This document shows, piece by piece, positions 1 to 6,381 of a stretch of 8,488 bases of DNA. The stretch comes from Desulfotomaculum sp. (lineage in GTDB: Bacteria > Bacillota > Desulfotomaculia > Desulfotomaculales > Nap2-2B). Each line of letters starts with the position of its first letter. The first letter of the stretch is position 1. A model generated the notes under the pieces. That model did no database searches, was not told where the DNA came from, and worked only from the letters and a program-made list of their open reading frames with translations. The stretch lies in the NCBI GenBank assembly GCA_003457075.1, contig DMIY01000091.1, forward strand, positions 1 through 8,488, read 5' to 3'. Made by a program: the position numbers and the translations under genes.

Positions 1-109
1 CGTAATTTATGCGAGATATTTAGGGATATTTAGGTTAGGGATGCTCAATTTAATGGCCAGGAGCAACAACCAAGGGGAGCCATAACCTTAACCAGGGAAG
101 TTGCGAGTA

Positions 110-176
110 TAAATCCCTCATTCTACCGAATTCTGGGGAGTCATCAGAATATGGACGAATGAGGGATTTAATTTTT
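110..176 (+). terminator. probable intrinsic terminator with a branched hairpin
   Basis: Bases 110-123 are perfectly complementary to 157-170, giving a 14-bp stem, followed by an A and five T (172-176). The apical region carries a second 6-bp stem (130-135 with 145-150). The T-run on the plus strand suggests it ends a transcript arriving from left of the window. The stem is mostly A/T with a CCCTC/GAGGG core. It could also be the expression platform of a regulatory RNA, but the TolC-like gene has its own promoter downstream, which argues against control of that gene. Confidence 0.6.
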
Positions 177-275
177 GTGCCACCTTTGGTACAATCTGAT
201 GATCAAAGAAATAATGAAGTTTTTAACATTAAGCGGCCTTTTAAAAAATTAAGTTGATAGCTATGAAATTTAATG

Positions 276-305
276 TTGACTGTGGCGTTAATATCAGCTT
301 ATACT
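276..305 (+). promoter_or_regulatory. sigma-A-type promoter of the TolC-like gene
   Basis: A -35 box TTGACT (276-281) and a -10 box TATACT (300-305) are separated by 18 bases; each matches five of six consensus positions. Transcription would start near 312 and leave a short AT-rich leader of about 45 bases before the gene. It lies downstream of the hairpin terminator, so the gene appears to be an independent transcription unit. Confidence 0.65.
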
Positions 306-342
306 TTGTGTAGTAGATAATTAATTATGTTAAGTATATGTT

Positions 343-348
343 AAGGAG
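343..348 (+). promoter_or_regulatory. Shine-Dalgarno site that sets the TolC-like start
   Basis: AAGGAG lies 8 bases before the GTG at 357. A GTG at 348 in the same frame overlaps this site and cannot be served by it, so it is rejected as the start. An ATG at 355, two bases before the chosen GTG and in another frame, lies 6 bases from the same site and opens only ten codons. Confidence 0.7.
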
Positions 349-356
349 TGGTTCAT

Positions 357-1460
357 GTGCGCAGGTTTGTTGTTTTACAGGTATTAAGTTTGAGTTTGTT
401 TTTTCTCTGGGTGTCAGCCGCCTGGGCTAAAGAACCCGTAACGCCGCAGATGACGCTTCAGCAGGCGGTCGGCCGCGCCCTAGCCATCAACAGCGCATTA
501 AGACTGGCGGAATACGACATTGATCGCGCTTATGAAGTACGCCAGTTCGCTGCTGATAAGGTTAGGTACATTCCAACCGGTCCGGCCACTCCGGAAGCAG
601 AAGCGGCATTTAACACCCTTTTGCAGGTAGACATGGGCTGGCAGATGGCCCAAAAGAGTTACACCGCTCAAGAAGATACGGTGGTAATGGCAGTTTACCA
701 GGCTTACAACGGTGTGCTTGGAGCGCGGGAAAAAGTAAATAGCGCCCAAATAGCGGTTGAGAGCGCAGAGTGGCAGAAAAAGCTGGCCGTTGCCGGTAAC
801 CGCGCGGGTACGGTAAGCAACATGACGATGGTGCAGGCCGATGCGGCATTGTCAGGGGGCAGGGCTGCTCTGGACGCTGCTTGCCAATCGCTGGACGATG
901 CTTACCAGAAATTCAATCAGTTGGTTGGTTTATGGCCGGAAGACCGTCCTGTATTGACGGACCAACCTGTCTACAGTCCGTTAACCATTGATAATCTGGA
1001 TACCGAAGTGGAACGAGCGATTGAGGCCAACCCTGCTGTCTGGCTCGCCGGGCGAAAAATCGACCTGGCAGAGATATCCTTAAACTTATACAATTTTACC
1101 GATCCAAACAGAATCGAGCCCTACCAGGCAAGAAAAATAGATGTAGATAAGGCTTTGGTTTCAGCCTCCGACATCCAGGAGCAGGCACGTAAGTTGGTAA
1201 GATCCCTGTATTATGCAGCGCGGCAAATGGAGGGGCAGTATACCGGTGTTTTGGAGCAGGTAAAAATAGCCGAAGAAGCCCTGCGGGTAACCCGGTTGAA
1301 GTACGATCTTGGCATGGCTACACGGGCAGAGGTGGTCCGAGCCGAAGCATCTTTAGCCAATGCCCGGCAGTCGCTCGTGGATATTACGTGCCAGCACGAG
1401 ATTCTCAAGATGGCCTTCCGCAAGCCGTGGGCTTATGCTGCTGCAGGCTCCTCGTTTTAG
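357..1460 (+). CDS. secreted TolC-fold (outer membrane efflux protein family) protein, barrel-less variant
   Basis: This 367-residue protein (GTG start) belongs to the TolC/outer-membrane-efflux family. Residues 1-24 are a Sec signal peptide: two arginines, a hydrophobic run and an AWA cleavage site before Lys25. The mature part shows the family's internal duplication: residues 119-191 and 297-357 are two similar helical hairpins, the second with the typical pattern LKYDLGMATRAEVVRAEASL (314-333). TolC homologues usually have about 420-490 residues and place two beta-strands in each half. Here those positions hold only short turns, around 71-79 (YIPTGPATP) and 244-257, so a membrane barrel looks absent. 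In a presumed single-membrane Firmicute it would act outside the cytoplasmic membrane, perhaps as a periplasm-like tube or scaffold; that role is inference. No HlyD/MFP or efflux pump gene is adjacent. It stands alone, with its own promoter. Confidence 0.75.
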   Translation: MRRFVVLQVLSLSLFFLWVSAAWAKEPVTPQMTLQQAVGRALAINSALRLAEYDIDRAYEVRQFAADKVRYIPTGPATPEAEAAFNTLLQVDMGWQMAQKSYTAQEDTVVMAVYQAYNGVLGAREKVNSAQIAVESAEWQKKLAVAGNRAGTVSNMTMVQADAALSGGRAALDAACQSLDDAYQKFNQLVGLWPEDRPVLTDQPVYSPLTIDNLDTEVERAIEANPAVWLAGRKIDLAEISLNLYNFTDPNRIEPYQARKIDVDKALVSASDIQEQARKLVRSLYYAARQMEGQYTGVLEQVKIAEEALRVTRLKYDLGMATRAEVVRAEASLANARQSLVDITCQHEILKMAFRKPWAYAAAGSSF

Positions 1461-1483
1461 CCAGGATAAGTGTGCCATTTTTA

Positions 1484-1573
1484 TACGCGCCTAACACTAC
1501 AGCGTAATTTAAAAGTTGGCTCACGCAATGGGGACGGTTCGAGCGTCCCTATTGCATAGTGCGTAGTGGCGTA
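1484..1573. repeat. nested palindromic element (REP/MITE-like)
   Basis: The core is a 12-bp hairpin (1525-1536 with 1544-1555, one G-T wobble, 7-base loop). It is bracketed by outer complementary arms: 1484-1488 with 1569-1573 and 1495-1500 with 1563-1568. The right arm also contains a TAGTG-type short direct repeat. No T-run follows the core hairpin, so it is not a standard terminator. The core, with its GGGGACGGTT start, resembles palindromes I remember near Y1-transposase (RAYT) genes in related bacteria; that is recollection and unverified. It occupies most of the gap between the TolC-like gene and thi4. Confidence 0.5.
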
Positions 1574-1609
1574 GTACTAATAAATTCTTACAAAAGGAGA
1601 GATTGATGA

Positions 1610-2380
1610 ATGCAGCTTGAAGATGCTGTTGTTTCCAGGGCAATTATAACCCGTTACACGGAGGAACTGCTCCAGGCTCTGGACTCCGATGTGGCAATTG
1701 TCGGCGGCGGGCCGGCAGGTCTAACGGCGGCTTACTATCTTGCCGGGGGCGGATTACGGGTAGTGCTGTTTGAAAGCAAGCTGAGTGTGGGAGGGGGCAT
1801 GTGGGGTGGCGGTATGATGTTCAATCAAATTGTAGTCCAGGATGAAGCCAGGCCGATCCTGGATGAGATGGGGATTGCTTATAGGGTTTTTAAACAAGGA
1901 TATTATACCGCCCACGCGGTAGAGTCGGTAGCGGCGCTTGCCCTGGGTGCGGTCAGGGCAGGGGCCGGGATCTTTAATTTGATTTCAGCGGAAGATGTTA
2001 TGGTACGCGGGGAGAGGATTACGGGGCTGGTTCTTAACTGGAAAGCAACTGTGATGGCAGGTCTCCATGTGGATCCCCTGGCAGTGAACAGCAAGTACGT
2101 AATTGATGCTACCGGTCATGATGCGCAGGTGGTCAATATTGTGGTGCGTAAGCTGAAAGCGACTCTTAAGACAGCCACCGGCGGGTTGGAGGGAGAAAAA
2201 CCGATGTGGGCTGAACGCGGGGAGGAAGCCATTTTAGCAAACACCGGGGAAGTGTACCCCGGACTTTATGTTGCCGGGATGGCGGCTAATGCGGTCGGCG
2301 GGGGTCACCGGATGGGACCCATTTTTGGTGGAATGCTTCTGTCCGGCCGGAAGGTAGCCCAATTGATTATGGGGAAATAG
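1610..2380 (+). CDS. thi4: sulfide-dependent ADP-thiazole synthase (Thi4 family)
   Basis: Thi4 builds the thiazole half of thiamine from NAD and glycine, in the cytoplasm. The 256-residue protein carries the dinucleotide-binding motif VGGGPAG (31-37), the glycine-rich GGGMWGGGM (61-69) and the C-terminal GGGHRMGPIFGGML block (230-243), all typical of the family. The residue that donates its sulfur in yeast (Cys205) is aligned with His153 in LHVDPL (152-157). That is the archaeal type, which uses free sulfide with iron and turns over many times. Asp155 matches the iron-binding Asp. The start ATG is preceded by AAAAGGAGAG with 10 bases of spacing. Older annotation calls such proteins ribose-1,5-bisphosphate isomerase or a thiamine biosynthesis protein. 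No TPP riboswitch is seen upstream and a strong terminator follows, so the gene is a single unit. No other thiamine gene is in the window. Confidence 0.92.
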   Translation: MQLEDAVVSRAIITRYTEELLQALDSDVAIVGGGPAGLTAAYYLAGGGLRVVLFESKLSVGGGMWGGGMMFNQIVVQDEARPILDEMGIAYRVFKQGYYTAHAVESVAALALGAVRAGAGIFNLISAEDVMVRGERITGLVLNWKATVMAGLHVDPLAVNSKYVIDATGHDAQVVNIVVRKLKATLKTATGGLEGEKPMWAERGEEAILANTGEVYPGLYVAGMAANAVGGGHRMGPIFGGMLLSGRKVAQLIMGK

Positions 2381-2400
2381 TGGTGGATGTTCTTGACTGT

Positions 2401-2436
2401 AGTCCCCCCTTGATTTGTCCGGGGGGCTTTTGTTTT
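2401..2436 (+). terminator. intrinsic terminator after thi4
   Basis: An AGTCCCCC arm (2401-2408) pairs with GGGGGGCT (2421-2428, one T-G wobble) around a 12-base loop. It is followed by TTT, G and TTTT (2429-2436). It begins 20 bases after the thi4 stop codon and separates thi4 from the dnaE unit. Confidence 0.85.
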
Positions 2437-2532
2437 GAAAGTTGGATTTATACTCAGCAGGAATTTCCACCGGCTAAAACGAATGACACAAATGACATAC
2501 TCAGGTTAATTTTGAAAACCATTTTCGATGGT

Positions 2533-2538
2533 GGGAGG
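2533..2538 (+). promoter_or_regulatory. Shine-Dalgarno site that decides the dnaE start
   Basis: GGGAGG sits 10 bases before a GTG at 2549. The in-frame ATG at 2528 precedes this site and has no purine-rich sequence upstream. Starting at 2549 also gives an N-terminus (MFVHLHVHTEYSLLDG) that begins right at the conserved PHP motif, as in most DnaE proteins. Confidence 0.7.
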
Positions 2539-2548
2539 AAACAGCCCG

Positions 2549-5500
2549 GTGTTTGTACACCTGCATGTGCATACTGAATACAGTTTACTCGACGGCGCTG
2601 CCCGCATTAAGAAAGTTGTAGCGGCAGCCAGGGAATTAGCCATGCCTGCCCTGGCGATTACCGATCACGGGGCAATGTTTGGGGTGGTGGATTTCTATAA
2701 GGCATGTGAAAAGGAAGGGATTAAACCTGTTTTAGGGTGCGAGGTGTATATGGCACCCCGTACTATGAAGGACCGCGTTCCCCACGTTGACGATCATCTC
2801 TACCACCTGACGCTCTTGGCGGAAAACGAAAAGGGGTACCGGAACCTGCTGCAGTTGGTGTCCCTTGGTTATACCGAGGGGTTTTATTACAAGCCCCGCG
2901 TGGATAAACAACTGCTTGCCACTTTTAGCGCGGGGTTAATTGCTTTGAGCGGTTGTGTGGCGGGAGAGGTGGCGGAACTTGTGGGCGCCGGAGAGTTGGA
3001 CAGGGCCCGGCAAGCGGCAGTCGAGTATAACGATATTTTCGGGGCCGGTAATTTTTTTCTGGAGTTACAGGATCACGGCCTGCCAGAACAGCAAAAGATA
3101 AATCGGGGTTTAGTCGAACTGCATCGTCAGTTGCAAATACCGCTTGTTACTACCAACGACGTGCACTACGTAAAACGTGAACATGCTGAGATGCAGGATG
3201 TGCTTCTTTGTATTCAGACTGGTAAAAGTGTGGATGAGTCTTCACGCCTGCGGTTTCAGTCAGATCAGCTTTATTTGAAGAGCGAAGAAGAAATGGCCGC
3301 AAGCTTTGGCGAGCTCAAGCCGGCTATGGAAAATACGGTGGCTATTGCCGAACGTTGTCATGTTCCTTTAATCTTTGACCAGCTTCATCTTCCCGACTAT
3401 CCTTTACCGGCAGGGGTCAGCCCGGATTCCTACCTGGAGGAACTGTGTCATGAAGGAATCAGGCGGCGTTATGGCGAACCTTCCGGACCGGTGCTGCGCA
3501 GGCTGGAGTTTGAACTAAAAGTAATCAAGCAAATGGGATACTCATCTTATTTTCTTGTCGTCTGGGATTTTATTCATTTTGCCCGCTCGCAAGGGATTCC
3601 TGTTGGACCCGGCCGCGGTTCCGCTGCCGGTAGCCTTGTTTCTTACCTCTTGGGGATTACCAATCTTGATCCGTTAAAGTATGGCCTTTTGTTCGAACGC
3701 TTTTTAAACCCCGACCGGGTTTCCATGCCCGACGTGGATGTAGACCTTTGTTTTGAACGCCGGCAGGAAGTTATTAATTATGTAACCCAAAAGTATGGCG
3801 CTGACCGGGTGGCCCAAATTGCTACTTTCGGAACCCTGATGGCGCGCGCTGCCATCAGGGATGTGGGGCGGGCACTGGCAATGCCTTATGCCGAAGTGGA
3901 CCGGGTGGCCAAACTTGTGCCGGCGGAACTGCACATTACTATTGAGAAGGCATTGAAAGATTCCCCGGAACTGCTGGAACTCTATCAGCAAAATCCCCAG
4001 GTAAAGAAGCTGGTTGAGATGGCCTCTCTTCTGGAAGGAATGCCCAGGCATGCTTCCACTCACGCTGCCGGAGTGGTCATTACCCGTGAACCTTTAACCC
4101 ATTACCTGCCGCTGTACAAAGCTGCGGATGGCCCGGTGACCACGCAGTTTGCCAAGGATCAGGTGGAAGAACTCGGCCTTTTAAAGATAGATCTATTGGG
4201 ACTGCGCACGTTGACGGTAATTGCCGGCACGCTGCGTTTGATTGCGAAAAACGGTGGCCCTGAACTGGAGATTGATGACATTCCTTTGGATGACTCGAAA
4301 ACTTATCAGTTGCTTGCCGGTGGTGATACGGCAGGTGTGTTTCAGTTGGAGAGCAGCGGCATGCGTTCTATCTTAAAGGAACTGCGCCCGGAAGTATTTG
4401 AAGATGTGGTGGCTCTGGTGGCTCTGTATCGTCCCGGCCCGCTTGGCAGCGGGATGGTGGAAGACTTTGTCAGGAATAAGCATGGACTTAAAAACGAAGT
4501 GACCTATCTCCATCCAAAACTGGAACCAATATTAAAAAGCACCTATGGAGTTATTCTTTACCAGGAACAGGTCATGCGTATTGCCAGTGAACTGGCAGGG
4601 TTTACCCTGGGGGAAGCAGATCTCTTGCGCCGGGCAATGGGCAAGAAGAAACCGGAGATAATTGCCGGCCTGCGCTCTCAGTTTATAGAGGGTGCGGTCA
4701 AAGGTGGTATAAATGCCGGAGTTGCCGGCCAGATATTTGATCTGATGGAATATTTTGCAGGCTATGGTTTTAATAAAAGTCATTCTGCGGCGTATGCCAT
4801 GGTTGCCTACCAGACTGCTTACTTAAAGGCCAATCACCCGGCACAGTACATGGCGGCTTTGCTTACTTCGATGCGGGATAACACGGACAAGGTGGCTGTT
4901 TACGTGGAGGAGTGCCGCCGCATGAAGATTGAAGTGCTGCCCCCGGACGTTAACGAGAGCGAGAAAGATTTTACAGTGGTAGGAGAAAAAATTCGTTTTG
5001 GCCTGGCGGCGGTTAAAAACGTAGGTGCGGGGGCAGTGGAGATAATTGTCGCCGAACGCCTGCGGGGAGGCGCCTTTAAGAATTATACTGATTTTTGCCG
5101 CCGGTTGGATACAAAAGCGATCAACAAGCGTGTACTGGAAAGTTTGATTAAAAGCGGCGCTTTTGACTCCCTGGGCCACCGGCGTTCGCAGTTGATGGCC
5201 TTGATTGATACTGGGATGGATCTGGCAGCGCAGGCGGGTCGCGAACGTTTGAACGGCCAGTTGAGTTTGCTTGATTTTTGGGGGGATTCGGCAGGGGATG
5301 TTTTAACCCTTGAACTGCCCGAAGTGGAAGAGTATCCTGCCGGCCAGCTTCTGGCCATGGAAAAGGAAACCCTGGGCCTGTACATAAGCGGGCATCCTCT
5401 TTCCGAATACCGGCAAATCTTAAGCCAGGAAACGTCAATGACCATAGCGGAAGCAAGGGAAATGGAGCTGGACAGCCAGGCGGTTTTGGGAGGAATATTT

Positions 5501-5968
5501 ACCTCTGTAAAAAAGCTTACCACTCGCCGGGGGGAGGCTATGGCCAGGGGTCAACTGGAGGACTTAACCGGTATGATTGAAGTAATTTTTTATCCCCGCG
5601 CCTATCAGGAATATAAGCCATTAATCAAGCCCGATGAGGTGGTGCGCTTGCGCGGGCGGTTAAACGTCAACGGGGAAGAAATAAAGATGGTGGCTGAAGA
5701 ATTGTTTCCTATGGTTAAGAAGCAGACCGGTGATGTGTACCTTCAACTGGAACAAACGTCCCTGGATTTGATTACGCGCTTACAAATGATTTTGCGCAGC
5801 TATCCCGGGTTCTCACCGGTGTATCTTTATTTCCCCCGTGACAGGAAACTGGCGCGGGCTCCGGAAGAATTCTGGCTGGACCTTTCTTCACCTGCCCTTC
5901 TTAAGCTTAAAGAGCTGCTTGGTTCAGAGAATGTCAGGGTTAAAGAAGACGGCTTAAGAGCATTTTAA
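2549..5968 (+). CDS. dnaE: DNA polymerase III subunit alpha (DnaE)
   Basis: This is the C-family replicative polymerase; with the GTG start it has 1139 residues (1146 from the ATG at 2528), the usual DnaE length. In order it shows: an N-terminal PHP domain (about 1-280) with metal-ligand residues His6, His8, Asp15, His40, Glu65, His86, Cys136, Asp204 and His206 all visible; the polymerase core with the GPGRGSAAGSL motif; catalytic Asp397 and Asp399 in DVDVDL and Asp548 in KIDLLGL; a helix-hairpin-helix region near 845-880; a clamp-binding-like QLSLL (904-908), where the usual last Phe is Leu; and an OB-fold near 970-1040. No intein is present. It begins after the thi4 terminator. Firmicutes normally use PolC as well, so this enzyme probably shares replication with it; PolC is not in the window. 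No terminator separates dnaE from mtrB. Confidence 0.96.
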   Translation: MFVHLHVHTEYSLLDGAARIKKVVAAARELAMPALAITDHGAMFGVVDFYKACEKEGIKPVLGCEVYMAPRTMKDRVPHVDDHLYHLTLLAENEKGYRNLLQLVSLGYTEGFYYKPRVDKQLLATFSAGLIALSGCVAGEVAELVGAGELDRARQAAVEYNDIFGAGNFFLELQDHGLPEQQKINRGLVELHRQLQIPLVTTNDVHYVKREHAEMQDVLLCIQTGKSVDESSRLRFQSDQLYLKSEEEMAASFGELKPAMENTVAIAERCHVPLIFDQLHLPDYPLPAGVSPDSYLEELCHEGIRRRYGEPSGPVLRRLEFELKVIKQMGYSSYFLVVWDFIHFARSQGIPVGPGRGSAAGSLVSYLLGITNLDPLKYGLLFERFLNPDRVSMPDVDVDLCFERRQEVINYVTQKYGADRVAQIATFGTLMARAAIRDVGRALAMPYAEVDRVAKLVPAELHITIEKALKDSPELLELYQQNPQVKKLVEMASLLEGMPRHASTHAAGVVITREPLTHYLPLYKAADGPVTTQFAKDQVEELGLLKIDLLGLRTLTVIAGTLRLIAKNGGPELEIDDIPLDDSKTYQLLAGGDTAGVFQLESSGMRSILKELRPEVFEDVVALVALYRPGPLGSGMVEDFVRNKHGLKNEVTYLHPKLEPILKSTYGVILYQEQVMRIASELAGFTLGEADLLRRAMGKKKPEIIAGLRSQFIEGAVKGGINAGVAGQIFDLMEYFAGYGFNKSHSAAYAMVAYQTAYLKANHPAQYMAALLTSMRDNTDKVAVYVEECRRMKIEVLPPDVNESEKDFTVVGEKIRFGLAAVKNVGAGAVEIIVAERLRGGAFKNYTDFCRRLDTKAINKRVLESLIKSGAFDSLGHRRSQLMALIDTGMDLAAQAGRERLNGQLSLLDFWGDSAGDVLTLELPEVEEYPAGQLLAMEKETLGLYISGHPLSEYRQILSQETSMTIAEAREMELDSQAVLGGIFTSVKKLTTRRGEAMARGQLEDLTGMIEVIFYPRAYQEYKPLIKPDEVVRLRGRLNVNGEEIKMVAEELFPMVKKQTGDVYLQLEQTSLDLITRLQMILRSYPGFSPVYLYFPRDRKLARAPEEFWLDLSSPALLKLKELLGSENVRVKEDGLRAF

Positions 5969-5991
5969 GCATTGCCTTAAAGATATGGAAC

Positions 5992-6021
5992 TTGCCGGAT
6001 AAAACAGGAGTGTGCTATGAT
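5992..6021 (+). promoter_or_regulatory. probable extended -10 promoter before mtrB
   Basis: TTGCCG (5992-5997) and TATGAT (6016-6021) are 18 bases apart. The bases TGC directly before the -10 box make an extended -10 element. Transcription would start near 6028, about 30 bases before mtrB. This would allow TRAP to be made independently of dnaE. Confidence 0.55.
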
Positions 6022-6058
6022 GAAGTTGTTAAACACAGGTAAATAAAGGGGTGAGTTT

Positions 6059-6295
6059 ATGTCCGAGCCCTGGCAGTCTCATGATAATTATGTAGTGATC
6101 AAGGCTTTAGAGAATGGCGTTACTATTATCGGTCTTACCCGTGGAAAGGACACGAAGTTTCATCATACTGAAAAACTGGATAAAGGTGAAATCATGATTG
6201 CTCAGTTTACCGAACATACTTCGGCAATTAAAATTCGCGGGAAGGTTGAATTGTTGACCAGGCACGGTAAGATACGAAATGATGAGCAGGGATAA
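6059..6295 (+). CDS. mtrB: trp RNA-binding attenuation protein (TRAP)
   Basis: TRAP forms an 11-subunit ring that, once loaded with tryptophan, binds repeated GAG/UAG triplets in trp mRNA leaders and stops trp gene expression. The 78-residue product is very close to Bacillus subtilis MtrB over most of its length, including the VVIKA, IIGLTRG, TKFHH, EKLDKGE and [14 protein letters not shown] blocks. The RNA-binding triad corresponds to Lys39, Lys58 and Arg60 (B. subtilis Lys37, Lys56, Arg58), all kept. Residues around the tryptophan pocket (Thr27, Thr32, Gln49, Thr51) are also kept. The start follows AAAGGGGTG with close spacing. It sits 90 bases after dnaE with its own promoter candidate. 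In Bacillus, mtrB follows the folate gene mtrA (folE); that partner is absent here. No TRAP target or anti-TRAP gene is seen in the window. Confidence 0.95.
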   Translation: MSEPWQSHDNYVVIKALENGVTIIGLTRGKDTKFHHTEKLDKGEIMIAQFTEHTSAIKIRGKVELLTRHGKIRNDEQG

Positions 6296-6303
6296 AAGCG
6301 GTA

Positions 6304-6330
6304 TTGTTGGTTGTATACTGTGGGTATAAT
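6304..6330 (+). promoter_or_regulatory. possible promoter before the DUF2007-like gene
   Basis: A perfect TATAAT (6325-6330) lies 51 bases before the GTG start of the small gene and after the mtrB stop. The best -35 candidate, TTGTTG (6304-6309), is only 15 bases upstream, which is short. It may be a weak or regulated promoter for the small gene and perhaps pfkA-pyk. Confidence 0.4.
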
Positions 6331-6367
6331 GGAACGGGAAACATTTTTGCTTTGGAAGTTTTTAAAC

Positions 6368-6374
6368 AAGGAGG
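6368..6374 (+). promoter_or_regulatory. Shine-Dalgarno site that sets the DUF2007-like start
   Basis: AAGGAGG lies 7 bases before the GTG at 6382, an ideal arrangement. A longer reading from TTG at 6304 would begin inside the promoter candidate, lacks such a site, and adds 26 residues that do not look conserved. Confidence 0.75.
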
Positions 6375-6381
6375 CTCTTTT

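Larger units (their letters stand above)
1..356. other. gene-free AT-rich left region
   Basis: No convincing coding sequence is present in these bases. The stretch holds a long hairpin with a following T-run (110-176), a sigma-A-type promoter (276-305) and the Shine-Dalgarno sequence of the TolC-like gene (343-348). Bases 33-93 can also form two short stems: 33-39 with 86-93 (one bulge), enclosing 42-46 with 61-65. Bases 1-176 may be the 3' end of an upstream transcript or a small structured RNA. Bases 177-275 show nothing I can name. A tandem copy of a 10-base unit (GATATTTAGG) lies near 15-34. Confidence 0.6.

Noticed and set aside
11..40. A cluster of GAG/TAG triplets that could be a TRAP target
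   Set aside because: Only four triplets occur and their spacing (5, 7 and 2 bases) does not fit the regular two- or three-base spacing TRAP needs.
2..85. A frame open from the left edge ending at a TAA at 83-85, possibly the C-terminus of an upstream gene before the terminator
   Set aside because: Only 27 codons are visible and the product is not recognisable, so it cannot be supported.
1461..1609. A TPP riboswitch before thi4
   Set aside because: None of the conserved THI-box sequences (such as CTGAGA, or the CTGAT...GGATAATGCCAGCG block) are present; the gap is taken up by the palindromic element.
2380..2577. A 65-codon reading frame (GTG start) between thi4 and dnaE
   Set aside because: It runs through the thi4 terminator hairpin and into the dnaE start in another frame, has no proper ribosome binding site, and its product has no protein-like pattern.
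5083..5523. A long minus-strand frame opposite dnaE (146 codons)
   Set aside because: It mirrors the codon pattern of dnaE, has no recognisable domain and no start signal; it is a shadow of the real gene.
6017..6046. A nine-residue leader-peptide frame with an AGGAG site just before mtrB
   Set aside because: Its start codon overlaps the -10 box of a good promoter candidate, so it would not be on that transcript. It has no tryptophan codons. It is probably chance.
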